A stretch of DNA of 64,000 nucleotides from DASUPK01 sp963843085 (GCA_963843085.1 CAWJJG010000011.1:186001-250000); one strand, 5' to 3'. Positions 1 through 7,814 are shown, counted from the stretch's first letter. Notes: generated by a model not told the origin, from the letters alone. Numbers and translations: made by a program.

Positions 1-490
1 CCGAGGGGACCGTGCGGGCGAAGTTGGGCGACCCCGAGGGCCGGTAGCGATCCGGCGAATCCGGATAGCCGGCTGCCGGCTGGGTCAGGTCCACTCCGCC
101 CGCGCCCGGCGACACCTGCACGAGGCCGGCGTCGTTCGTGATCGGGACCGATGCGCGGGTCGGCTCGGAATCGAGCTCACCGATGTAGGCGGCGGCCGAC
201 GAGTCCTGGACCGCCTGCCGCGCGTTCGCCCCAACCGCGACCGGGTCCCACACCCTCCCCTTGGCGTCATCGAGGTAGACCGCCCTGACCTGGATCGAGC
301 CCGCCTTCCCCTGCGCCTGCTCGAGCGCGAACCGGGCCCCGTCCGCAGCATCGCGGCCGTTGACTCCGTGGGGGCCCGTCAGGGGCAGGCTGACGTACAC
401 GGTCACCGGCGCTTCGATCTTCGCCGTCCCGGCGATCCCGCAGCCGGCGATGGCAACGGCGAGCAGCGCGGCGAGCGCCAGACGGGGCAT
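1..490 (-). CDS. Periplasmic substrate-binding lipoprotein, type 1 fold (partial)
   Basis: The gene runs off the left edge, so only about the first 163 residues are visible. It starts at ATG 490 with MPRLALAALLAVAIAGCG: a short hydrophobic signal peptide and a lipobox (AIAGC), so the protein should be lipid-anchored outside the membrane. The following segment (VYVSLPLTGPHGVNGRDAADG, then FALEQA and a region ending TNDAGLVQVSPGAG) has the layout of type 1 periplasmic binding proteins of the LivJ or receptor family, where the first strand leads into a ligand loop. Such proteins deliver amino acids or similar small molecules to ABC transporters. It follows the phosphofructokinase gene by 9 bp in the same direction. 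The ligand cannot be told from this fragment. Confidence 0.75.
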   Translation of the reverse strand, partial: MPRLALAALLAVAIAGCGIAGTAKIEAPVTVYVSLPLTGPHGVNGRDAADGARFALEQAQGKAGSIQVRAVYLDDAKGRVWDPVAVGANARQAVQDSSAAAYIGELDSEPTRASVPITNDAGLVQVSPGAGGVDLTQPAAGYPDSPDRYRPSGSPNFARTVPS

Positions 491-499
491 CAGGTCATC

Positions 500-1525
500 T
501 CAGCCGAAGAAGACCTCGGCCTCCCGATAGAGCGACTCCGGAACCGTCTTCAGCTCCGCCGTCGCCTCCGAGAGGTCGACCAGCTCGATGTCGGTGCCGC
601 GCAGAGCGGTCATCTTTCCCCAGGCGCCTTCATGCACCGTGTCGATGGCGTGCAGGCCGAACCGAGTTGCGAGCACCCGGTCGAAGGCGGTCGGAGTGCC
701 CCCGCGCTGGACGTGGCCGAGAATCGTCGCTCGCGCTTCATGCCCGGTGCGCTGCTCGATCTCGCCCTCGAGCCAGTGGGCGATCCCGCCGAGCCGGACG
801 TGGCCGAAGGCGTCGAGCGGCGCGCCTTCCGTCGTAGGCATGCCGTCCTTTGGCATCGCTCCCTCGGCGGCGACCACGATCGGCGAGTACTGCGCCTCAT
901 AGCGCTGGATGATGTATTCGCAGACCTGGTCGATGTCGAACTCACGCTCGGGGATCAGGATCACGTTCGCGCCGCCGGCGAGCCCCGCGTGGATCGCGAT
1001 CCAGCCCGCGTGACGGCCCATCACCTCGCAGATCAGCGTCCGCTTGTGGCTTTCCGCCGTGGTGTGCAGCCGGTCGATCGCCGACATGGCGATGTTGACC
1101 GCTGTGTCGAAGCCGAAGGTGTAATCGGTGGCCGAGAGGTCGTTGTCGATCGTCTTCGGCACACCGACCACGTTCACGCCCTGGTCGAAGAGCTTTGAGG
1201 CCGCACCGAGAGTGTCCTCACCGCCGATCGCGATCAGGCCGTCGATCTCCTGGTCGGCGAGGTAGGCCTTGATCCGCTCTGGCCCGTTCTCCTCCTTGAA
1301 GGGATTCGTCCGCGAGGAGCCGAGGATCGTCCCGCCGCGCGGCAGAATGCCACGCACATCCTCGATCCGCAGCGGCGAGCTGTCGCCCTCGAGCGGGCCG
1401 CGCCAGCCATCACGGAGGCCGACGAACTCGTATTCGTAGTCGCGGACCCCCTTGCGCACGATCGCGCGGATCACCGCGTTCAGCCCGGGGCAGTCGCCTC
1501 CGCCGGTGAGTACGCCGATCCGCAC
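500..1525 (-). CDS. pfp: 6-phosphofructokinase, predicted pyrophosphate-dependent
   Basis: A 341-residue cytoplasmic enzyme that phosphorylates fructose 6-phosphate to fructose 1,6-bisphosphate. The nucleotide/phosphoryl loop GGGDCPGLNAVIR is at residues 8-20 and the catalytic PKTIDND at 123-129. Residue 104 is Asp (GGEDTLG, 101-107) and residue 124 is Lys. In ATP-dependent PfkA both positions are Gly, while Asp104 and Lys124 mark PPi-dependent enzymes such as the actinomycete Pfp. I therefore predict PPi use, which would make the step reversible and serve both glycolysis and gluconeogenesis. The start is GTG 1525, placed exactly 6 nt after a TAGATT box. The lipoprotein gene follows 9 bp downstream. 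Confidence 0.93.
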   Translation of the reverse strand: MRIGVLTGGGDCPGLNAVIRAIVRKGVRDYEYEFVGLRDGWRGPLEGDSSPLRIEDVRGILPRGGTILGSSRTNPFKEENGPERIKAYLADQEIDGLIAIGGEDTLGAASKLFDQGVNVVGVPKTIDNDLSATDYTFGFDTAVNIAMSAIDRLHTTAESHKRTLICEVMGRHAGWIAIHAGLAGGANVILIPEREFDIDQVCEYIIQRYEAQYSPIVVAAEGAMPKDGMPTTEGAPLDAFGHVRLGGIAHWLEGEIEQRTGHEARATILGHVQRGGTPTAFDRVLATRFGLHAIDTVHEGAWGKMTALRGTDIELVDLSEATAELKTVPESLYREAEVFFG

Positions 1526-1531
1526 GCGCTC

Positions 1532-1537
1532 AATCTA
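1532..1537 (-). promoter_or_regulatory. Leaderless -10 box of pfp (TAGATT)
   Basis: TAGATT on the minus strand ends 6 nt before the GTG start, so transcription should begin at the start codon itself. No Shine-Dalgarno sequence is seen. Confidence 0.5.
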
Positions 1538-1555
1538 GCGGTGCGGGGCGGCGGG

Positions 1556-1978
1556 TCAGCGCTCTGAGACCTCACCCTCGAGCACCGGCTTGACGTCGAC
1601 GACGGGGGTGCCATCGAGGGCCTCCAGGTTGCTCACCCTCATCCGCGGTCCCTCGATCTGCACGACCTGGACGGGATGAAGCCCGATCGGGTTCGGCCGG
1701 TGCGGAGAGCGGGTCGTGAAGACGCCGACCTCCGGACGGGAGAGGTCGCCGCGCGGACGCGTGGTCAGCGCGTCGCGATCCGCCCGGTCGAACCAGGTGA
1801 GCAGCACGAGCCGGTCGCCCGTCTCGATGCCCGTGAGAGCCTCGAGCACGCCCGGCTCGAACTCGATCCAGGCATCGGGCGCGCCCTCGTCACCCTGCTT
1901 CGGCGCCGACTCCGGGTCGGTCAGCGGCGATGAGACGCGTCCGATCGCCTTCAGCTCGAACGTGTCCTCGGGGGCCAT
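1556..1978 (-). CDS. trmO: tRNA m6t6A37 methyltransferase TrmO (TsaA/YaeB family)
   Basis: This 140-residue protein matches the UPF0066/TsaA fold. Residues FELKAIGRVSSPLTDPESAPKQG at the N-terminus correspond to the conserved opening, and VFTTRSPHRPNPIGLHPVQV (about residues 86-104) is the family signature that shapes the S-adenosylmethionine pocket. The C-terminal LDGTPVVDVKPVL is also typical. In E. coli TrmO adds a methyl group to the threonylcarbamoyl adenosine at position 37 of tRNA-Thr; the bacterial single-domain length fits. The ATG at 1978 sits 6 nt after a TAGGCT box. It could be co-transcribed with the tiny ORF upstream. Confidence 0.88.
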   Translation of the reverse strand: MAPEDTFELKAIGRVSSPLTDPESAPKQGDEGAPDAWIEFEPGVLEALTGIETGDRLVLLTWFDRADRDALTTRPRGDLSRPEVGVFTTRSPHRPNPIGLHPVQVVQIEGPRMRVSNLEALDGTPVVDVKPVLEGEVSER

Positions 1979-1984
1979 GGCCGC

Positions 1985-1990
1985 AGCCTA
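1985..1990 (-). promoter_or_regulatory. Leaderless -10 box of trmO (TAGGCT)
   Basis: TAGGCT ends 6 nt before the trmO ATG. Its first three bases are also the stop codon of the small ORF upstream, so translation of that ORF would run over the promoter. Confidence 0.45.
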
Positions 1991-2086
1991 CGCGGAGGAG
2001 CGACGGACCCTGTAGCGGTGCCAGCCGACGGCACCAAGCCGAACGACCAGCGGGGCGAACGAAACGATCAGGATGAGCGTGTCCAT
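1988..2086 (-). CDS. Small membrane-type peptide (32 aa), unknown
   Basis: An ATG at 2086 lies behind a strong Shine-Dalgarno sequence (AAAGGAG about 11 nt upstream) and opens a 32-codon frame ending with TAG at 1988. The product begins MDTLILIVSFAPLVVRLGAV and ends with a basic tail (WHRYRVRRSSA). That gives one hydrophobic segment of about 17 residues followed by positive charges, the arrangement of small single-pass membrane peptides. It is transcribed away from the MarR gene, whose regulator might control it. I recognise no family. The ribosome binding site is the main evidence that it is real. Confidence 0.45.
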   Translation of the reverse strand: MDTLILIVSFAPLVVRLGAVGWHRYRVRRSSA

Positions 2087-2108
2087 GAGTCGGGTTCTCC
2101 TTTCCGAG

Positions 2109-2155
2109 TTGACGTCCGCTACAATAGCTATTAATTCAAAGGTAAGCTAAAAGCT
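2109..2155. promoter_or_regulatory. Divergent control region of the MarR gene with palindrome
   Basis: A perfect 10-bp palindrome AATAGCTATT lies at 2123-2132. ATAGCT at 2124 is repeated inverted as AGCTAT at 2152-2157, across the start of the MarR gene. TAAGCT at 2143-2148 ends 7 nt before the MarR ATG, so that transcript would be leaderless. The AT-rich stretch is unusual for this DNA. Autoregulation by the MarR protein on both sides is an inference. Confidence 0.45.
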
Positions 2156-2596
2156 ATGTACAAAGGCGACAACTCGAAGCGGGAGAAGCTCGGCGGGGAG
2201 ATCTCCGCACTGATGGGCGGCCTGGTCCGGCGTTTCCGCGGGAGCTTCGTCTCCTGCGCCGATCGACTGGGGCTGGGCCCCGGCGAGGCGCAGGCCCTCT
2301 GGCTCCTCACCGAGGACGGCGAGACGACCACAGGTGACCTGGCTCGCCGGCTGAATGTCGATCCGGCGAACGCATCCACCCTGCTCACCAAGCTCGAAGA
2401 GCGTGGCCTGGTCAGACGTGAGCCGGCGCCCCACGACCGCCGCAAGCGCTTCGTCTCCCCCACGGCTGAGGGCCGGAAGACGAGGCGGGCTCTCGCTGAC
2501 TGCATCGGAAGCCGTCAGGACGGGTTCGGCGATCTGAGCACCGCCGAGCTCACGACCTTCCGAGACCTGCTCAGGCGCGTCGCCGGCGAGGAATGA
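2156..2596 (+). CDS. MarR-family transcriptional regulator
   Basis: A 146-residue winged-helix repressor. The DNA-binding part is clear: TTTGDLARRLNVDPANAST (about residues 60-78) is the helix-turn-helix, followed by LLTKLEERGLVRREPAPHDRR and KRFVSPTAEG, the wing with the conserved DRR. Flanking helices provide the dimer interface. MarR proteins bind palindromes near their own promoter and release DNA on binding phenolic or oxidising ligands. A candidate palindrome overlaps this gene's start. The divergent small ORF and trmO are possible targets. The ligand is unknown. Confidence 0.9.
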   Translation: MYKGDNSKREKLGGEISALMGGLVRRFRGSFVSCADRLGLGPGEAQALWLLTEDGETTTGDLARRLNVDPANASTLLTKLEERGLVRREPAPHDRRKRFVSPTAEGRKTRRALADCIGSRQDGFGDLSTAELTTFRDLLRRVAGEE

Positions 2597-2606
2597 ACCG
2601 GGCCGA

Positions 2607-2771
2607 CTAGGGCCTGGTGATCCAGTCGATCAGCGGCTGGGCATAGCGGAGCAGGGCGCCCGTGAAGACGCCGCCGAGGAAGAGGATCGCGTCCACCGGA
2701 CCCGGAATCCCGAGGGTGTATGCGATCACCATCACGCACGCGCCGAGGACCGTGAAGAGGATTACCTGCAC
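2607..2771 (-). CDS. Small two-helix membrane protein downstream of trpA
   Basis: A 54-residue frame starts at GTG 2771, 10 bp after the trpA stop, and ends at TAG 2607. The product (VQVILFTVLGACVMVIAYTL, then GIPGPVDAILFLGGVFTGALL) has two hydrophobic segments joined by a Gly-Pro turn, with a polar tail RYAQPLIDWITRP. Its position directly behind trpA in the same direction suggests co-transcription. It converges on the MarR gene with a 10-bp gap. I do not recognise a named family. Confidence 0.55.
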   Translation of the reverse strand: MQVILFTVLGACVMVIAYTLGIPGPVDAILFLGGVFTGALLRYAQPLIDWITRP

Positions 2772-2781
2772 GGCCGGAAGC

Positions 2782-3591
2782 CTATCTGGCGAGGGCGGCG
2801 CGAGTCTCGCTCAGGAAGCTCGTCACGCCCGCCACCGCCGCATCGCGGTCGGGCGCCTCGCCGACCTCGCGCACGAGCCGGGTGCCGATGATCACCCCGT
2901 CGGCGATCCGACCGAATTGCGCAGCCTGCCCAGGCGTGGATATCCCGAATCCGACGGCCACGGGGACAGAGGCGTGCTTCGTCAAGTTCCCGACAAAGGC
3001 TCGCAAGGCGTCGCCGATGTCCCCCGTCCGCTCACCGGTTGTGCCGACGACCGAGACCGCGTAGACGAAACCGCGCGCCTGCCGGCTGATCTCGACCTGG
3101 CGCTCCGGCCGCGTGGTGGGCGCCACCAGGGGGATCAGGTCGAGGCCTCGTGAGGCGAGCGAGTCGCCGATCGGGCCCTGCTCCTCCAGGGGCAGATCCG
3201 GGAAGATCACCCCGGCCGCCCCCGCCTCGGCGGCCAGCGCACCGAAGTCCTCGACCCCTCTCGCCAGGATCATGTTCGAGTAGGCCATGAGGGCGACCGG
3301 TAGCCGATCGGCGACGGCAGCGCAGGTCTCGAGGACACTCTCGAGAGTCGCGCCGGCGGCCAGCGCGGCGGTGTCGGCGGCGTGGATCGTCGGACCGTCG
3401 GCGAGCGGGTCCGAGAAGGGAATCCCGAGCTCGATCAGGTCGGCGCCGGCGTCCGCGTAGGCGGTCGCCACGGCGGTGGCGCTCTCCTGATCCGGGAACC
3501 CGCCCATCAGATAGGGCATCAGTGCGGCCCTGCCCTCATCCCGGGCCGCCGCGAAGGCGCCCTCGATCGACGTGCCCGTGGCCTCAGCCAT
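2782..3591 (-). CDS. trpA: Tryptophan synthase alpha subunit
   Basis: A 269-residue TIM barrel that cleaves indole-3-glycerol phosphate to indole and glyceraldehyde 3-phosphate; indole then channels to TrpB. The catalytic residues are visible: Glu54 and Asp61 in ELGIPFSDPLADGP. The phosphate-binding loops VVGTTGERTG and VGFGISTPGQA follow. Length is normal. The ATG at 3591 overlaps the end of trpB by 8 bp, so the two subunits are translationally coupled. It is the last standard gene of the trpF-trpB-trpA unit. Confidence 0.97.
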   Translation of the reverse strand: MAEATGTSIEGAFAAARDEGRAALMPYLMGGFPDQESATAVATAYADAGADLIELGIPFSDPLADGPTIHAADTAALAAGATLESVLETCAAVADRLPVALMAYSNMILARGVEDFGALAAEAGAAGVIFPDLPLEEQGPIGDSLASRGLDLIPLVAPTTRPERQVEISRQARGFVYAVSVVGTTGERTGDIGDALRAFVGNLTKHASVPVAVGFGISTPGQAAQFGRIADGVIIGTRLVREVGEAPDRDAAVAGVTSFLSETRAALAR

Positions 3592-4759
3592 CGAGCTCGC
3601 GCAGCTTCGAGGTCACCTCGTCGATGTCCTTGTCGCCGCGCCCGGACAGGGTGAGTACGTCATAGCCGTCACCCCCGCCGTTCTCCAGCAACCAGGCGAT
3701 CGCGTGACTCGGCTCGAGGGCGGGAATGATCCCCTCCAGCCGAGCCAGCTCGCGGAACGCGCGCAGCGCCTCGGCATCCGTGGCTGACTCGTAGTGCGCG
3801 CGGCCCGAGTCCCGAAGGTGGGCATGCTCGGGGCCGACGCCCGGATAGTCGAGACCGGCGGAGACCGAGTGCGCCTCGAGGATCTGCCCCTCCTCGTCGG
3901 CGAGCACGGAGGAGAGGGCGCCGTGCAGGACGCCGGTGCTGCCGGCCACCAGCGAAGCGCCGTGATGGCCGCTGTCGAGACCCTCGCCCGCGGCCTCGAC
4001 TCCGATCAGCTCGACCGGGTCGTCGATGAAGGAATGGAAACTGCCGATCGCGTTGGAGCCGCCGCCGACGCAGGCGATCACGCGCGCCGGAAGACCGCCC
4101 TCGGCGTCGAGCGCCTGGCTGCGCGCCTCGTCACCGATCACGCGCTGCAGGTCGCGGACCAATGCGGGATAGGGAGCGGGCCCGACCACGGAGCCGATCA
4201 CGTAGTGCGTGTTGTCGACCGATGCGACCCAGTCGCGGATCGCGGCGCTGACGGCCTCCTTGAGCGTGCGCGCCCCGGCCTCCACCGGGATCACCTCCGT
4301 ACCGAGCAGCCGCATCCGCTCCACGTTCGGCGCCTGGCGGCGGATGTCCTCGCTCCCCATGTAGACGGAGCAGTCCAGGCCGAAGAGGGCGCAGGCCGTC
4401 GCGGTCGCGACGCCGTGCTGCCCCGCCCCGGTCTCCGCGATGATCCGCGTCTTGCCCATCCGGCGGGCGAGCAGGCACTGGCCGACCGCGTTGTTGATCT
4501 TGTGGGCACCCGTGTGGGCGAGATCCTCGCGCTTCAGGTAGACGCGCCGGCCCACCCGCTCAGAGAGACGCTCCGCCAGATAGAGCGGCGTGGGCCGCCC
4601 GACGAAGTCGCGCAGCAGCATCGAGAGCTCGGCCTGGAAGTCCTCGTCCTCGCGCGCCTCGGCCCAGGCTGCGCTGAGCTCGTCGAGCGCGGCGATCAGG
4701 GTCTCCGGGACGAACCGGCCGCCGTAGGGGCCGAATCGCTCCTCCACCGCGGCGTTCAT
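3584..4759 (-). CDS. trpB: Tryptophan synthase beta subunit
   Basis: A 391-residue PLP enzyme that condenses indole with serine to make tryptophan. The Schiff-base lysine is Lys87 in HTGAHKINNA, the Glu loop is ETGAGQHG, and the phosphate-binding glycines are CVGGGSNAIG. The SGRGDKD motif near the C-terminus is also family-specific. I chose ATG 4759 because it forms an ATGA overlap with the trpF stop and gives the usual N-terminus (FGPYGGRFVPETL); the frame is open further upstream but only as an antisense shadow. It complexes with TrpA encoded just downstream. Confidence 0.97.
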   Translation of the reverse strand: MNAAVEERFGPYGGRFVPETLIAALDELSAAWAEAREDEDFQAELSMLLRDFVGRPTPLYLAERLSERVGRRVYLKREDLAHTGAHKINNAVGQCLLARRMGKTRIIAETGAGQHGVATATACALFGLDCSVYMGSEDIRRQAPNVERMRLLGTEVIPVEAGARTLKEAVSAAIRDWVASVDNTHYVIGSVVGPAPYPALVRDLQRVIGDEARSQALDAEGGLPARVIACVGGGSNAIGSFHSFIDDPVELIGVEAAGEGLDSGHHGASLVAGSTGVLHGALSSVLADEEGQILEAHSVSAGLDYPGVGPEHAHLRDSGRAHYESATDAEALRAFRELARLEGIIPALEPSHAIAWLLENGGGDGYDVLTLSGRGDKDIDEVTSKLRELDG

Positions 4760-5403
4760 GGCGCCGTCACCCGCGAGGGTTGCTCCACGCCCGCGGCGGC
4801 CAGGAAGGCCTCCACCTTGGCGTGGTCCTTCCGGCCGGGCTCGGCCTCCACCCCGCTCACCACGTCGACGGCGTAGGGCTTCACCATCTCGATCGCCCCG
4901 GCGACGTTCTCGGCCGTCAGGCCGCCGGCCAGGATCATCGGCACCTTCGAGCGCCTCTTCGTCACCAGGTCCCAGTCGAAGCTCTTGCCCGTACCGCCGT
5001 GGATCCCGTGCCAGTAGGCGTCGAAGAGATGGAAGTCCGTGCGGAACGCCTCGGCCGCCTGGACGTCGGCGGCGCTGCTGATGCGCATCGCCTTGATCAC
5101 CTTGGCTCCGGTGCGCCGCTGCGCCTCGACGCAGAAAGAGGGCCCCTCCTCGCCGTGGAACTGCAGCAGCGTCAGGTTCTCGCGATCCGCCGCATCGATC
5201 ACCTCGTCGAGCTTCGAGTTGACGAACACCCCGGCGATCTCGCAGCGGCGCTTCAGCGCCGCGCCGATCTCCTCGGCGACGTCCGGGCTCACGTAGCGCG
5301 GGCTGTCCGGGTGATGGATCAAGCCGATCGCCCAGGCGCCATGGCTCGCCGCGTGCTCCGCGTCGGCGAGGTTCGTCATGCCGCAGACCTTGACCTTGGC
5401 CAT
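4756..5403 (-). CDS. trpF: Phosphoribosylanthranilate isomerase
   Basis: A 215-residue TIM barrel that converts N-(5-phosphoribosyl)anthranilate to the CdRP ketone, the third dedicated step of tryptophan synthesis. Diagnostic segments are KVKVCGMTN at the N-terminus (catalytic Cys in the KxCGxT motif), LLQFHGEEGP, the loop FDWDLV, ILAGGLTAENV and the phosphate-binding VVSGVEAEPGRKD near the C-terminus. The ATG at 5403 lies 6 nt after TACCCT, so the transcript is predicted leaderless. It is the first gene of trpFBA, which is separate from the hisIE-trpEGDC operon 4 kb away. Confidence 0.96.
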   Translation of the reverse strand: MAKVKVCGMTNLADAEHAASHGAWAIGLIHHPDSPRYVSPDVAEEIGAALKRRCEIAGVFVNSKLDEVIDAADRENLTLLQFHGEEGPSFCVEAQRRTGAKVIKAMRISSAADVQAAEAFRTDFHLFDAYWHGIHGGTGKSFDWDLVTKRRSKVPMILAGGLTAENVAGAIEMVKPYAVDVVSGVEAEPGRKDHAKVEAFLAAAGVEQPSRVTAP

Positions 5404-5409
5404 GCGACA

Positions 5410-5462
5410 AGGGTAGGCGGATTCACCTTTCTCCCTGGCAGCGGGCATTCCGGCAGTAGGCT
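5410..5462. promoter_or_regulatory. Divergent leaderless promoters of trpF and cfa
   Basis: Minus strand: TACCCT (5410-5415) ends 6 nt before the trpF ATG. Plus strand: TAGGCT (5457-5462) ends 7 nt before the cfa ATG at 5470. Both genes lack a Shine-Dalgarno sequence. The 66-bp gap holds nothing else I can name. Confidence 0.5.
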
Positions 5463-5469
5463 GCCGTCG

Positions 5470-6714
5470 ATGACCGCGATCGAGTCGTCCGCCAGGCGGC
5501 TGGCCCTCGGGGCTTTTTCCCGGGTGCGCGGCGGCAGCCTGGAGCTGATCGAACCGGACGGGCGCAGATTCGCCTTCGGCGACGCGGCGGCGGACCTGGC
5601 CGCCACGGTCAAGGTGAACTCGATGCGGTTCTACCGGTCCCTGCTGAGCGGGAGCGTCGGCCTCGGCGAGGCCTACCGCGACCGGCTCTGGGACTGCGAC
5701 GACCTCGTCGCTGTGCTCCGGATCGCCTGCCGGAACCTGGGCTCGCTCGACGCCTGGCGCAGGCGCCTTCACCCCCTGCTCGTTCCCCTGGAGAAGACGC
5801 TCTGGCGGGTCCCGCGCAACAGCAGGCGGACTGCGCGGCGGCACATCTCCGCCCACTACGACCTCGGCAACGATCTCTTCGGGCTCTACCTCGACGAGTC
5901 GATGATGTACTCGTCCGCGATCTTCCCCACTCCCGAGGCGACCCTCGCGGAGGCGCAACGGAACCGCCTGGAGCGGATCTGCCAGTCCCTCGAGCTGGGC
6001 CCCGACGACCACCTCCTCGAAATCGGCACCGGCTGGGGCGGGATGGCCACCCATGCCGCCGCCAACTACGGATGCCGGGTGACGAGCACGACGATCTCGC
6101 ACGAGCAGCGCGAGGGCGCCCTGCGGAGGATTCGCGATGCGGGCGTGGAGGACAGGGTCACGGTCCTGCTCGAGGACTACCGCGATCTGCGCGGCACCTA
6201 CACCAAGCTCGTCTCGCTGGAGATGATCGAGGCGGTCGGCTGGCAGTACTTCGACGAGTACTTCCGCCGCTGCTCCGAGCTGCTCGAACCCGATGGCCTC
6301 TTCCTCCTGCAGGCGATCCTGATCGACGACCGCCTCTACGAGACCGAGAAGGCGGCCAAGAGCTTCGCCAACACCCTGATCTTCCCCGGCGGCTGCCTGC
6401 CCTCCATGGAGGTGATCCAGCGGACCGTCGCGCGGGAGACCGACATGAGCACGATCTGGCTCGAGGAGATCGGCGCCCACTATGCGCGGACGCTCGAGCT
6501 CTGGCGCGAGCGCTTCATCGCCAACTCGGATCTCGCCGGCGAGCTCGGCTACGACGAGCCCTTCCGGCGCCTGTGGACGCTCTGGCTGGCCATGAGCGAG
6601 GCCGGCTTCCGGGAGCGGCGGCTGCGGGACGTCCAGGTCGCCTTCGCGAAACCACGGCACTCGATTAGGGTCACGGAGGACCAATGGCGGAGGGTGACGG
6701 CAAGACAGTTCTAG
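5470..6714 (+). CDS. cfa: Cyclopropane-fatty-acyl-phospholipid synthase family methyltransferase
   Basis: A 414-residue protein with an N-terminal lipid-binding region and a C-terminal SAM-dependent methyltransferase domain. Family marks are ARRHISAHYDLGNDLFGLYL (about residue 120), MMYSSAIF, the SAM motif LLEIGTGWGGMA, TTISHEQ, VSLEMIEAVG and the C-terminal FRRLWTLWLAMSEAGF. These enzymes add a methylene group across double bonds of membrane phospholipid acyl chains or make related modifications. The ATG at 5470 follows TAGGCT by 7 nt. The 3' end overlaps the next gene by 31 bp. Cyclopropane synthase versus another mycolic-acid-methyltransferase-like activity cannot be separated by eye. Confidence 0.92.
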   Translation: MTAIESSARRLALGAFSRVRGGSLELIEPDGRRFAFGDAAADLAATVKVNSMRFYRSLLSGSVGLGEAYRDRLWDCDDLVAVLRIACRNLGSLDAWRRRLHPLLVPLEKTLWRVPRNSRRTARRHISAHYDLGNDLFGLYLDESMMYSSAIFPTPEATLAEAQRNRLERICQSLELGPDDHLLEIGTGWGGMATHAAANYGCRVTSTTISHEQREGALRRIRDAGVEDRVTVLLEDYRDLRGTYTKLVSLEMIEAVGWQYFDEYFRRCSELLEPDGLFLLQAILIDDRLYETEKAAKSFANTLIFPGGCLPSMEVIQRTVARETDMSTIWLEEIGAHYARTLELWRERFIANSDLAGELGYDEPFRRLWTLWLAMSEAGFRERRLRDVQVAFAKPRHSIRVTEDQWRRVTARQF

Positions 6715-7712
6715 TCACGGGCGGCTCCGGCTACCTCGGCGCCTGGTGCATAGTCGGCCTGCTCCAGCACGGCTATCGCGTCAGGACCACGGTCCGCAAT
6801 CCCGCCCGCGAGCGCGACGTCCACGCCGCCGTCGAATCCCAGACCGGTCCCGGCCAGCACCTGACCGTCCACCAGGCCGACCTGACCAGCGACGACCACT
6901 GGGACAACGTGATCGAGGGTTGCGACTACGTCCTCCATGTGGCCTCCCCCTTTCCGCCGAAACAGCCGAAGGACCCGGATGAGCTGATCGTCCCGGCACG
7001 CGAGGGCACGCTGAGGGTGCTCGGCAAGGCGCTGGATCATGGAGCCGAGCGCGTCGTGGTGACCTCGTCGGTCGCGGCCGTGCGTCTGGCCAAGGGCGCC
7101 GAGAAGAAGACCCTGGACGAGGGCGACTGGACCGACCCGGACGAGGATGGGCTGACGCCGTACGTCCGGTCGAAGACCATCGCCGAGCGAGCGGCCTGGG
7201 ACCTCGTCAAGGAGCGCGGCGCCGAGGATCGGCTCGCTGTGGTGAATCCGGGCGCGATCATCGGACCGGTCCTGAACGACGACCTCTCCTACTCGATCCA
7301 GGCGATCGAGCGGCTGCTCAAGGGAATGCCCGGCATGCCGAGACTCGGCTTCAGCTTCGTGGACGTGCGCGACGTGGCGGACATGGAGATCCGGGCGATG
7401 AGGGCACCGGAGGCCGGCGGCAAGCGCTTCATCGCCGTGACCAAGTTTCTCTGGATGTCGGACGCCGGCGAGATCCTCCGCGACCGTCTCGGCGAGGCCG
7501 CGTCGAAGGTCCCGACACGGACCATCCCCGATTTCGTCGTCAAGGGCATGGCGCTGTTCGACGGCGGCATCCGCTCCATCGTCGGCACCCTCGGCAAGCG
7601 CAGCGAGCTGTCCTCCGAAAGAGCGAGGACGACCCTGGGCTGGTCGCCGCGCCCGATCGAGGACACGATCGCCGAGACCGGCGACAGCCTGATCCAGCAC
7701 GGAGTCGTGTAG
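6684..7712 (+). CDS. NAD(P)-dependent extended SDR (dihydroflavonol reductase-like)
   Basis: A 342-residue Rossmann-fold oxidoreductase. The cofactor loop VTGGSGYLGAW is at about residues 11-21, ADLTSDDHWD binds the adenine side, and LHVASPFP and VVVTSSVAAV lead to the active site. The catalytic pair is Tyr and Lys in YVRSKTIAE. These features fit the extended SDR subgroup that contains dihydroflavonol 4-reductases and cinnamoyl-CoA reductases; the substrate is unknown. The start overlaps the cfa 3' end by 31 bp, so the two are coupled. The stop codon is the first three bases of a REP-like repeat. Confidence 0.85.
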   Translation: MAEGDGKTVLVTGGSGYLGAWCIVGLLQHGYRVRTTVRNPARERDVHAAVESQTGPGQHLTVHQADLTSDDHWDNVIEGCDYVLHVASPFPPKQPKDPDELIVPAREGTLRVLGKALDHGAERVVVTSSVAAVRLAKGAEKKTLDEGDWTDPDEDGLTPYVRSKTIAERAAWDLVKERGAEDRLAVVNPGAIIGPVLNDDLSYSIQAIERLLKGMPGMPRLGFSFVDVRDVADMEIRAMRAPEAGGKRFIAVTKFLWMSDAGEILRDRLGEAASKVPTRTIPDFVVKGMALFDGGIRSIVGTLGKRSELSSERARTTLGWSPRPIEDTIAETGDSLIQHGVV

Positions 7713-7808
7713 CGGCCACCAGGCCGCTCCGCCTTGGAGCGGAGGGCGAAGCGCTGAGCGACTCATGTGGGGCGGCCGCTTGTGGCCGCGATCAGATGGC
7801 GAAGCCGT
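7710..7808 (+). repeat. REP-like repeat A, copy 1
   Basis: About 99 bp between two convergent genes. It opens with a hairpin (GCGGCC-ACCA-GGCCGC), has a second (GCGGCC-GCTTGT-GGCCGC) and ends with GATGGCGAAGCCGT. About 80% of it aligns with an inverted copy at 46647-46743, and its two ends match a shortened copy at 50155-50190. TAG at its first base ends the SDR gene. The stems could also terminate both flanking genes. Confidence 0.75.
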
Positions 7809-7814
7809 GCCCAG

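Noticed and set aside
4780..5469. Long N-terminal extension of the cyclopropane synthase
   Set aside because: The extension is antisense to trpF; homology and the leaderless box place the start at 5470.
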